Translations under genes and position numbers: made by a program | Source of the DNA: an uncultured Collinsella sp. | GTDB lineage: Bacteria > Actinomycetota > Coriobacteriia > Coriobacteriales > Coriobacteriaceae | Reading direction: 5' to 3' | NCBI GenBank assembly: GCA_958370325.1 | Contig: CATXJW010000017.1 | Location: 1-38,641 of the forward strand | DNA: 38,641 nt | Notes under the pieces: generated by a model | The model's input: the letters and a program-made list of their open reading frames with translations, nothing else | What the model was told of the DNA's origin: nothing | The model's database searches: none | Shown: piece after piece, positions 8,380-15,726 of the stretch | Layout: each line of letters begins with the position of its first letter | Numbering within the stretch: position 1 is the first letter of the stretch

Positions 8380-9591
8380 ATGGAAGAGAAGCTTCCTTCA
8401 TGGCGCTGGGCGATCGTTTCGGTCGTTTGCTTGCTGTGCTTTATGGCTAACTACATGCAGTACCAGGTCTCGGCGCTCGCCGTCGAGGTCATGCCGATGC
8501 TCAACATCGATACCGTCGGCTTCTCGATGCTGTTCCTCGTCCCCATGCTTACTGCTGTCTTCTTCTCGATTCCGCTGGGCGCCCTCGGTGACCGCATCGG
8601 TTCCAAGAAGGTCGTTGCGGTCTGCACCGCAATTTCGGTTGCCGGCGGCTTCCTCCGCTGCTTTACGCTCGACTCGTTCACGATGCAGATGGTGTCGATG
8701 TTCCTGATCGGCATGGGCATCTCGGCGCTCAACGCCAACCTCATCAAGGTACTCGGCACGTGGTTCCGCGAGCAGACCGGCTTTGCCATGGGCTTGTTCT
8801 ACGCCGCTTCGTGCGTCGCCATCGTCGTCGCCCAGATCTGCGCCGGCATGTTCGGCAGCGTTTTCAACTCCTACATGGTTGCCGCTGTCGCCATGACCAT
8901 CTCCTGGGTCCTTTGGATCGTACTCGACCGTGACGTGCCCGAGGGTCAGCCGCTTCCCGAGCCCGAGCCCGTGCTCGACTACCTCAAGGTTGCCATCAAG
9001 AGCCCCGGCGTGTGGCTGATCTCCATCGGCGTTGGCTTTGGCCTCGCCTCCACCACTGCCTATGCCGGCTTCCTGCCCCAGGCGCTCCAGCTCGGCAAGG
9101 GCATCGATGCCGCTACCGCCGGCTTCATGGCCGCCATCGTCACCGTCGGCAGCTTCTTCGGCTGCATCGTGGGACCTGCTTTCTGCGACAAGCTTGGCAA
9201 GTTCAAGGGCTTCCTCATCGTCACCACGCTCATCGGCGCTGTCTCGATGTTCGTGACGTGGTACACCCCCGTCGGCTTCCTGCTGTGGGCGATCCTGGTC
9301 ACCAACGGCTTCTTCACCGCCATCAACGGTCCGATCATGCAGTCCATGCCGGTTCTGCTCCCCGAGATCGGCGACACGTACGCCGGTTCCGCTGGCGGCA
9401 TCGTTGGCACCATCTCCCTGCTCATGAGCTACTTCCTGCCCATCGGCATCTCCGCTGTCGCCGGCGCCGACTACACCATGAACATGGGCCTCGAGAGCCT
9501 CTGCTTCCTGCTTTCCGTGGTGCCGGTCTTCTTCCTGCCCGAGCTCGGCCGCAAGGCTATGCAGGCTGCCGCCGCTAAGGACGGCGAGTAA
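8380..9591 (+). CDS. MFS transporter (first of a paralogous pair)
   Basis: 403 residues with about 12 hydrophobic segments; inner-membrane major facilitator. The loop 2-3 region GALGDRIGSKKV fits the MFS G-x-L-x-D-R-x-G-x-K/R-x motif. The ATG at 8380 follows AAAGGAG; the frame is open upstream to 8281 but without a ribosome site there. The N-terminal segment NYMQYQVSALA closely matches NYAQYQVSGLA in the second MFS protein (11255-12436), so the two are related by duplication. Only 2 bp separate it from the amidohydrolase gene. Substrate unknown; a substrate or product of that hydrolase is a reasonable guess. Confidence 0.92.
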   Translation: MEEKLPSWRWAIVSVVCLLCFMANYMQYQVSALAVEVMPMLNIDTVGFSMLFLVPMLTAVFFSIPLGALGDRIGSKKVVAVCTAISVAGGFLRCFTLDSFTMQMVSMFLIGMGISALNANLIKVLGTWFREQTGFAMGLFYAASCVAIVVAQICAGMFGSVFNSYMVAAVAMTISWVLWIVLDRDVPEGQPLPEPEPVLDYLKVAIKSPGVWLISIGVGFGLASTTAYAGFLPQALQLGKGIDAATAGFMAAIVTVGSFFGCIVGPAFCDKLGKFKGFLIVTTLIGAVSMFVTWYTPVGFLLWAILVTNGFFTAINGPIMQSMPVLLPEIGDTYAGSAGGIVGTISLLMSYFLPIGISAVAGADYTMNMGLESLCFLLSVVPVFFLPELGRKAMQAAAAKDGE

Positions 9592-9593
9592 TC

Positions 9594-11240
9594 ATGGAGG
9601 CGGTGGTTCCTGCCGACATCGTCATTAAGACGACGGCGCTGTTTACGGCCGAGGAGCTTGAGCCCCATGCGGGATGCGTCGCGGTTCTCGGCAACGAGAT
9701 CGTCGCCGTGGGCGCACCCGACAAGGTGCAGCCGTTTGTCGGTCCCGATACCGAGGTGATCGATGCGGGCAACAAGCTGGTCATGCCCGGATTCAACGAT
9801 TCGCACATGCACTTTGCGCTCGGCTCCATCCAGAAAGACGAGGACTTCTGCTGCGATTTGATGTTCTTGCCGAGCGAGCAGGCCTGCGTCGATGCCGTGG
9901 CGAAGTTTGCCGCCGAGCACCCCGACAACCCGTGGATCTACGGCCAGGGCTGGTATTCGCCCGCATGGGAGGATCCGACTGATCCCGACTGCCGTAGCCT
10001 CGATGCACTCGACATCGATCGCCCGATTGTGCTTTCGGACTTTTCGATGCACGTGGTTTGGTGCAATACCGCCGCGCTCAAAGCGGTCGGCATCGACCGT
10101 AACACCCCGACGCCCGAGGGCGGCCTCATCCGCCACTTTGACAACGGCGAGCCCAACGGTTTTCTGTCCGAGCCCCAGGCGACGAACATTCTGCTCGATG
10201 TGGTGCTCAACAAGCCGGACCTCGATGCTTCGCTGCTCAAGTCGATGCGCAAGTTTAACAGGCTCGGCATCACTTCGATCGGCGACATGCATCCCCTGGG
10301 CGTGACTACGCCCGGCGTGTACGACATTTACGACCGACTGGCAAACGAGGACCTCAGCACGCTGCGCATTAGCTATTACTCTGCGCTCGATGCTCCCATG
10401 GCGGAGTCGCAGGCTCTGAGGGCGCGCCATCATGGCGAGCGCGTGCGCATGGCGGGCCTTAAGTACATCCTGGACGGCTGCCCCGAGGCCTATACGGCAT
10501 ACATGCACGAGCCGTATCTCAACGCCCCCATGGGCAAGGGCTTCCGCGGCGAGCCGGCGTGCAACCAAGAGACGCTCGACCGCATGGTGCTCGAGGCCGA
10601 TAAGAACGGCTTTGACGTTCGCATCCATGCCATTGGCGATGCCTCGGCCACGATGATCATCGATGCCGTCGAGCGCGCCGAGGAGGCGTGCGGTGACAAG
10701 GGGACGCGTTTTGCCATCGAGCACACCGACAACCTGCAGTTTGAGGACATTGCGCGTATGAAGCGCCTGGGCATCAACGCCGCGATTCAGCCGCAGCATC
10801 CCATTGGAGGCCTTGGGCAGGGCGTGTACGAGGGCTCGCTCGGCGAGAAGCGCATGAGCCATATGTGGCGCTACCGGGAGGAGGCCGACGGCGGAATCCA
10901 TCTGGGCCTTGGTACCGACTGGCCTGCGGTCATGTCGATCGATCCCATCGACACCGTATATGCCGCGGTGACGCGCAGCGAGTTCGATGGGCATCCGGCG
11001 GAAGGCTATTTCCGCGAGAACGCGCTGACGCTTGGCGAGACGCTCCAGGCGCATACGCTCGGCTCCGCCTATGTCGAGGGTTTCGAGCGCCGTCTGGGCA
11101 GTCTTGCCGCCGGCAAGCTGGCCGACATCGTTATCCTGTCGGGTAACCCGTTTGAGATGGACCCGATGGCGCTTCGCGAGCTGGAGGTCGAGACGACCAT
11201 ATTCGATGGGCGTATTGTCTATCGCAAGGACGAGGCATAG
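9594..11240 (+). CDS. Amidohydrolase family protein (YtcJ-like, amidohydrolase_3)
   Basis: 548 residues, the usual length for YtcJ-like metal-dependent hydrolases. Metal-site elements are in order: DSHMHF (HxH, ~residue 66), the RIHAIGD His, the AIEHTDN His, and the LGTDWPAV Asp near the C-terminus. The chain ends with the small beta-sandwich domain (GKLADIVILSGNPF). It lacks a signal peptide and is presumably cytoplasmic. Members act on N-acyl or amide-bearing compounds, but substrates are rarely known. It sits between two paralogous MFS genes in one operon, suggesting uptake and/or export of its substrate and product. Confidence 0.92.
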   Translation: MEAVVPADIVIKTTALFTAEELEPHAGCVAVLGNEIVAVGAPDKVQPFVGPDTEVIDAGNKLVMPGFNDSHMHFALGSIQKDEDFCCDLMFLPSEQACVDAVAKFAAEHPDNPWIYGQGWYSPAWEDPTDPDCRSLDALDIDRPIVLSDFSMHVVWCNTAALKAVGIDRNTPTPEGGLIRHFDNGEPNGFLSEPQATNILLDVVLNKPDLDASLLKSMRKFNRLGITSIGDMHPLGVTTPGVYDIYDRLANEDLSTLRISYYSALDAPMAESQALRARHHGERVRMAGLKYILDGCPEAYTAYMHEPYLNAPMGKGFRGEPACNQETLDRMVLEADKNGFDVRIHAIGDASATMIIDAVERAEEACGDKGTRFAIEHTDNLQFEDIARMKRLGINAAIQPQHPIGGLGQGVYEGSLGEKRMSHMWRYREEADGGIHLGLGTDWPAVMSIDPIDTVYAAVTRSEFDGHPAEGYFRENALTLGETLQAHTLGSAYVEGFERRLGSLAAGKLADIVILSGNPFEMDPMALRELEVETTIFDGRIVYRKDEA

Positions 11241-11254
11241 TTAGGGTGATTGAC

Positions 11255-12436
11255 GTGAGCAAAGGGGCGGTCGAGAAGTACGCGTTGCTGTTTGTGGTGT
11301 GCGGCGTCGTGTTTGCCGCCAACTACGCGCAGTACCAGGTGTCGGGGTTGGCGCACATGGTTGTGTCGAGCCTGCGGTTGTCGTCTGCCGAGTTTTCGGC
11401 TGTCCTGTTTGCCCCGTTTATTCCTGCCGTGGTGTTTGGTATGCCGGCAGGCGTTTGTGCCGATCGTCGCGGCGTGAAGGCGCTCGTGTTTTTCGCATCG
11501 GCGGTTTCTGCGGCCGCGGCGGTCGCGCGCGTCGCGTGTTCCTCGTTTGCGACGCTGTTTGCAGCGAGCATGCTGCTGGGCGCGGCGCCCTGCGTCATCA
11601 ACGCCATTGCGTTGAAGGTGTTGGGACCTGCTTTTGGCGATGACACCGATCGCGCCATGGGGTGGTTTTATGCGGCGGGCTCCGCCGGCATTGCCTGCTC
11701 GCTTGCGACGTCTCCTCTCTTTGCGGCGGCTGGGCAGGCATACGTGCTCGCCGCTGTCTTGTTTGCGGTATTTGGGCTGCTGTGGCTGCTTGTCGCGCCG
11801 TCGGCGGACGCCGTGCGTGCAGCAAGCGATGGCGGCGCCGGTGACTCCGTGCCGATGGCGGGCGCTTTTGGAACGGTGGCCAAGATGCCGATAATTTGGC
11901 TTGTGGCGGTGCTACTTGGAGTCGCCCTCGCGTCGGCTACGGCGTACTCCGGTTATTTGGTATCGGCGCTCGAGGTTTCGATCGAGCCGCAAACCGCTGG
12001 AGTCCTGGCTTCGTTTGTAACCCTCGGATCGATTGTCGGGAGCGTGGTCGGCCCCTATATGCGCGCGCAGTTTAAGGACTACCGTGCATTTATGGCTTTG
12101 TCGGCGGTCGCCGGAGGCGTGCTCATGTGGGCTGGGGAAGCCTTTATTTCCACGTCTTCGATAGGGCTGATGTTTGCGATCGGCATCGCGAGCGCCGTTG
12201 CCGGGCCCGTCGTCCAGTCGCTGCCGTACATGCTTCCCGGCGTGCGCGATGGCCTTGCGGGAAGCGCCGGCGGTGTGGTGAGTACCGTCTCGCTGGGATT
12301 GACGTTTTTGATTCCCGTGGTGCTTTCTTGCTGCATTGGCGAGAGCTACGAAACGCTTCTTTTGGGATGCGCCGTTCTGTTTGGCGCCACGGCGCTGGCA
12401 TCTCCGCTTCTGCCCTCGCCCGATTCGCTTACGTAG
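11255..12436 (+). CDS. MFS transporter (second of a paralogous pair)
   Basis: About 393 residues, 12 predicted hydrophobic segments. The N-terminus NYAQYQVSGLA and the loop CADRRGVKA parallel the first MFS protein. The start could be GTG 11255, with GGTGAT five bases upstream, or GTG 11246, also in frame; I prefer 11255. It begins 14 bp after the amidohydrolase stop, so it is in the same operon. The C-terminal half has GLAGSAGGVVSTVS, again mirrored in the first protein (YAGSAGGIVGTIS). The pair may work as antiporter and importer or have diverged in specificity; the sequence does not say which. Confidence 0.9.
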   Translation: MSKGAVEKYALLFVVCGVVFAANYAQYQVSGLAHMVVSSLRLSSAEFSAVLFAPFIPAVVFGMPAGVCADRRGVKALVFFASAVSAAAAVARVACSSFATLFAASMLLGAAPCVINAIALKVLGPAFGDDTDRAMGWFYAAGSAGIACSLATSPLFAAAGQAYVLAAVLFAVFGLLWLLVAPSADAVRAASDGGAGDSVPMAGAFGTVAKMPIIWLVAVLLGVALASATAYSGYLVSALEVSIEPQTAGVLASFVTLGSIVGSVVGPYMRAQFKDYRAFMALSAVAGGVLMWAGEAFISTSSIGLMFAIGIASAVAGPVVQSLPYMLPGVRDGLAGSAGGVVSTVSLGLTFLIPVVLSCCIGESYETLLLGCAVLFGATALASPLLPSPDSLT

Positions 12437-12491
12437 TGCCACGCCCCCGTTTGTTCGATGCCGGTTGGCACAATACTAGGAGTTGATTTAC

Positions 12492-12953
12492 TTGACGTTG
12501 AAAAAGAGCACCGTCGTGACGATCCTCAATGGCATCGTCAACCCTCTGCTCATGTGTTCGTTTTTGCCGATTATCGAGGGAAAAGCCGCACTCGATTTTC
12601 AAGGCGTCACGGGCTTTTGGGGACAGCTTGCCCTAGCCATTGCCATTGCGCAAATTGTGAGCTTTATGCCGCTCTTTGGTAAAACCGTCGGCATGTGCGT
12701 CGAGTTTTTTGGCTTTGAGCCAGGTACTCCCGGCGCGCGTGTCTGCGGAACCGTTGTGGGCGCTACGCTGCTCTTTTGCCTTATCGGACTGTTTGAGATT
12801 GCTTTTCAGACGGGCTTTGGCGTGGTCAATGGCATGCCTTATTTTTCGCGCTGGGCACGTCTTGTGACGGGTGGCTGGGCGTTTGTTGTTGTGGGCGGCT
12901 TGCTGTTTGACCCCTTTGCCGCGGCGCTTGCCGCTAAGGTGACGGGCGAATAG
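12492..12953 (+). CDS. Small membrane protein of unknown function
   Basis: 153 residues with about four hydrophobic segments, e.g. VTILNGIVNPLLMCSFLPII and the C-terminal WAFVVVGGLLFDPFAAALAA. I do not recognise the family. The start is chosen as TTG 12492, nine bases after AGGAG; TTG 12483 directly abuts the AGGAG and TTG 12498 is too far. It follows the second MFS gene by 55 bp and precedes a strong terminator, so it is probably the last gene of the MFS / amidohydrolase operon, perhaps an accessory membrane partner. Confidence 0.7.
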   Translation: MTLKKSTVVTILNGIVNPLLMCSFLPIIEGKAALDFQGVTGFWGQLALAIAIAQIVSFMPLFGKTVGMCVEFFGFEPGTPGARVCGTVVGATLLFCLIGLFEIAFQTGFGVVNGMPYFSRWARLVTGGWAFVVVGGLLFDPFAAALAAKVTGE

Positions 12954-13002
12954 AGCTTGGTGCCGCTTGTGCAGCGGGTATAACAGACGAATGGCTGTCG
13001 GG

Positions 13003-13034
13003 GCCGACCGGGGGACTGGTCGGCTTCTTTTTTT
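13003..13034 (+). terminator. Rho-independent terminator of the MFS / amidohydrolase operon
   Basis: Stem GCCGACC / GGTCGGC with an 8-base loop, then TTCTTTTTTT. Lies 50 bp after the last gene of the operon. Confidence 0.9.
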
Positions 13035-13078
13035 GCGCGTGCTACCATGTACGGGCATTTGTCTGATGGAGGCTGCCG

Positions 13079-13777
13079 TTGTCGCGTGCGTTGCAACATA
13101 TGGAGATCCCGCTGCTCCTGGCGGTGCCGGTGGTGATGGCTGCTGCGCTGCCGGCGGGTATTGAGCACGCGGCGCTTGCCATGCTCGTTGTCGTGGCGTT
13201 GGTGCTCGCGCTGTTCTTTGCGGGTTACGAGGCGTCGCGTCCGGGCTTGCGCCAGATTATGCCCACGCTGGTTTTGGCGGCGTTGGCGGCGGCGGGGCGC
13301 ATCCTGTTCGGGCCCATTCCCGACTTTAAGCCGGTGAGCGCCATCGCCATTATCGCGGGGGCGACGCTCGGCCGACGTAATGGCTTTATGGTCGGTGCGC
13401 TGGCGGCGCTGACCAGCAATTTCTTTTTTGGACAGGGTATGTGGACGCCATGGCAGATGTATGCCTGGGGTCTGGTGGGCTATGTTGGCGGCGTGCTGGC
13501 GCATGTGGGCGCGTTCGACCGCGCCGACGGCATCGTGCGCATGCCGGCGCTGTTGGCGTATGGCTTTGCCTCGGGTTTGCTCTATGGCGTTGTGATCAAC
13601 GCGTATGACATCATCGGTTTTGTGCAGCCGCTCACCTGGGCGGGCGCCGTGGCGCGTCTTGCCACGGCAGTGCCGTTCGACATCACACACGGCCTGGCAA
13701 CCTGCGTGTTTTTGGCTGCCTTGTATAAACCCTGGTGTCGCCGCATCAACCGCGTTGTCGTGAAGTACGGGTTGTAA
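13079..13777 (+). CDS. ECF transporter substrate-binding (S) component
   Basis: 232 residues with about six hydrophobic segments; integral membrane protein that captures a vitamin-like substrate and docks on EcfT. Typical S-component features are GPIPDFKPVSAIAIIAGATL, the following GFMVGALAALTSNFFFGQG, and WTPWQMYAWGLVG. The family includes proteins proposed for cobalamin or related compounds, but specificity cannot be read here. The start is TTG 13079, six bases after GGAGG. It is monocistronic, preceded by a terminator. The EcfT and fused EcfA genes 6-8 kb upstream could supply its energising module. Confidence 0.85.
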   Translation: MSRALQHMEIPLLLAVPVVMAAALPAGIEHAALAMLVVVALVLALFFAGYEASRPGLRQIMPTLVLAALAAAGRILFGPIPDFKPVSAIAIIAGATLGRRNGFMVGALAALTSNFFFGQGMWTPWQMYAWGLVGYVGGVLAHVGAFDRADGIVRMPALLAYGFASGLLYGVVINAYDIIGFVQPLTWAGAVARLATAVPFDITHGLATCVFLAALYKPWCRRINRVVVKYGL

Positions 13778-13824
13778 GGGGAGCGAGGCAGCTAATTTGG
13801 GCCGTAGGGCTACGCCCTCCGAAC

Positions 13825-13887
13825 TTGCGGTGGAATAGTTCCTGTTTTCGGCCATATGGCCTCCAATCAGGAACTATTTCACCGCAA
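13825..13887. repeat. Long imperfect palindrome with nested GGCCATATGGCC
   Basis: TTGCGGTGGAATAGTTCCTG (13825-13844) pairs with CAGGAACTATTTCACCGCAA (13868-13887), with one mismatch in 20 bp. The loop contains a second perfect 12-bp palindrome at 13850-13861. It has no T-run on either side, so it is not a classical terminator. It lies between the convergent S-component and exonuclease genes and is probably a dispersed intergenic repeat. Confidence 0.7.
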
Positions 13888-13907
13888 CTCATATGGGGAT
13901 GGGAGGA

Positions 13908-13938
13908 TGATCCGTTTTCCTCCGTCCCCAGGGGATCA
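13908..13938. repeat. Short intergenic inverted repeat TGATCC...GGATCA
   Basis: Six-bp arms 19 bp apart, immediately downstream of the exonuclease III gene on its strand. The interior is C/T-rich on the plus strand. It may be part of a dispersed repeat or a weak 3' stabilising hairpin. Low information content. Confidence 0.35.
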
Positions 13939-13945
13939 GTTGGGG

Positions 13946-14764
13946 TTAGAGCTCTAGCGCGAGGGTGACGGGGCAGTGGTCGCTGCCGAAGATGTCGCCG
14001 CGGATGCCGGTGTCGCGTACGTTGTCGGCGATTGCGTCGCTTACCAGGAAGTAGTCGATGCGCCAGCCTGCGTTGTTCTTGCGGGCATTAAAGCGATAGC
14101 TCCACCAGCTGTAGACGCCCTCGACGCCGGGGTTTGCCGTGCGCCAGGTATCGGTAAAGCCGGCGTTGAGTAGCTCGGTGAACTTGCCGCGTTCTTCGTC
14201 CGAAAAGCCCGCGTTGCCGCGGTTGGACTTGGGGTTCTTAAGGTCGATCTCCTCGTGCGCCACGTTAAAGTCGCCGCAGGTCACGACGGGTTTGCCGGTC
14301 TCGCGCTCGAGCGCGTTCAAAAAGCCGCGGTAAGCATCGTCCCAGGCCATGCGCACGTCGATGCGGGCGAGTTCATTTTGGGCGTTGGGCGTATAGACGT
14401 CGACAAACCAAAACTTGTCGAACTCGAGCGCGCAGACGCGGCCCTCGGTCGCGGCTTGGGCAACGAGCTCGGCAGCCTCGCCTTCGCCGGCGTAGGACAG
14501 CAGCGCATCGGCGTGCAGCACGCGCAGCGGTTCCTGGCGGCTAAAGACCGCGGTGCCCGAATAGCCTTTACGCTCGGCGTAGCTCCAGGTTTGGTGATAG
14601 CCGGGCAGGTCAATATCGACCTGGCCTTCTTGCAGCTTGGTCTCTTGCAGCGCCAGGATATCGACGTCGAGTTCTTGCGCGATCTGGATAAAGCTCGGGT
14701 CCTTTTTGAGCACGGCGCGCAGGCCGTTGACGTTCCACGAGGCGAAAGTGTAAGTCTGAGGCAT
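13946..14764 (-). CDS. xth: Exodeoxyribonuclease III (AP endonuclease)
   Basis: Mg-dependent base-excision-repair enzyme that cleaves abasic sites and has 3'-5' exonuclease activity. 272 residues, normal length. EEP-superfamily motifs are in order: WNVNGLRA, LQETKL (metal Glu), YSGTAVFS, VYTPNA, CGDFNVAHEEIDL (catalytic Asp/Asn), SWWSYRFNARKNNAGWRID (substrate contacts) and GSDHCPV (terminal catalytic Asp-His). ATG at 14764 with AAAGGAC upstream. Divergent from the Sir2 gene. Confidence 0.96.
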   Translation of the reverse strand: MPQTYTFASWNVNGLRAVLKKDPSFIQIAQELDVDILALQETKLQEGQVDIDLPGYHQTWSYAERKGYSGTAVFSRQEPLRVLHADALLSYAGEGEAAELVAQAATEGRVCALEFDKFWFVDVYTPNAQNELARIDVRMAWDDAYRGFLNALERETGKPVVTCGDFNVAHEEIDLKNPKSNRGNAGFSDEERGKFTELLNAGFTDTWRTANPGVEGVYSWWSYRFNARKNNAGWRIDYFLVSDAIADNVRDTGIRGDIFGSDHCPVTLALEL

Positions 14765-14878
14765 GGTGTCCTTTCGACGGGGTTGGCAGGCTTAAGATTA
14801 GCGCAACAGGGGCGGGGTGGGCTCCGTGGGCGACGGCGCAATCGCAGCCGCCCCGACCAACATGGACGGAGGACAAAC

Positions 14879-15631
14879 ATGACGCAAGCGATAACAGATC
14901 CCAAGCAGGCCTCCGCCGCGCTGGCGGAGCTGTTCAATACCCACGAGCGCGTGGTGTTCTTTGGCGGCGCTGGTGTTTCCACGGCGAGCGGCATCCCCGA
15001 TTTCCGCAGTGTGGACGGCCTGTATCACCAGCAGTTTGCCTACCCGCCCGAGACTATGCTCTCGCATAGCTTTTATGAGGCGCATCCGGCCGAGTTCTTC
15101 GACTTTTACCGAACCAAGATGATTGCGCTTAACGCTAAGCCCAACCGCTGCCACACCAAGCTGGCCGAGCTGGAGCGAGCCGGCAAGCTCGACGCCGTGG
15201 TGACGCAAAACATCGACGGCTTGCATCAGATGGCGGGCTCGCAGCGCGTGTTTGAGTTGCACGGATCGGTCCATCGCAACATTTGCCAGTCGTGCGGAGC
15301 GGTCTATAGCGCCGAGTGGATTTGCTCGCGCGAGCACGAGGACGCCGCGGGCGTGCCCGTGTGCCCCGCGTGCGGTGGTCGCATCAAGCCCGATGTGGTG
15401 CTCTACGAAGAGCCGCTCGACGAGCATGTGTTGACCGGTGCTGTTGTCGCCATCGCCGCGGCCGATGCCCTCATTGTAGGCGGGACCTCGCTCGTGGTGT
15501 ATCCGGCGGCGGGCCTTACACGCTACTTTACCGGCGATACACTGGCCATATGCAACCTTGCCCCCACCGATCAGGATGCAAATGCCGACCTGCTGATTTC
15601 TTGCGACATCGCGGCCGCGTTTGCGTTCTAG
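14879..15631 (+). CDS. cobB: NAD-dependent protein deacylase, Sir2 family
   Basis: Removes acyl groups from protein lysines using NAD, producing nicotinamide and O-acyl-ADP-ribose; cytoplasmic. 250 residues. Motifs: GAGVSTASGIPDFRS (NAD pocket), TQNIDGLH, the catalytic His in ELHGSVH, and a zinc ribbon with CQSCG...CPACGG. GGTSLVVYPAAGL and CNLAPTD near the end are also typical. ATG 14879 has GGAGGAC six bases upstream. The frame is open 600 bp further back, but that is antisense to the exonuclease gene. The symbol is by family only. Confidence 0.95.
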   Translation: MTQAITDPKQASAALAELFNTHERVVFFGGAGVSTASGIPDFRSVDGLYHQQFAYPPETMLSHSFYEAHPAEFFDFYRTKMIALNAKPNRCHTKLAELERAGKLDAVVTQNIDGLHQMAGSQRVFELHGSVHRNICQSCGAVYSAEWICSREHEDAAGVPVCPACGGRIKPDVVLYEEPLDEHVLTGAVVAIAAADALIVGGTSLVVYPAAGLTRYFTGDTLAICNLAPTDQDANADLLISCDIAAAFAF

Positions 15632-15726
15632 CCCGCGCGCGCGGATACAATAGAAAGACTGAGTGCAAAGCGACCCCGCCGCCAGCTCCCCAAGCTCGGC
15701 GGCGTGGGCATTTTAGGAGGATGTTC

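Noticed and set aside
13908..13938. Terminator of the exonuclease III gene
   Set aside because: Only 6-bp arms with a 19-base loop and no T-run.
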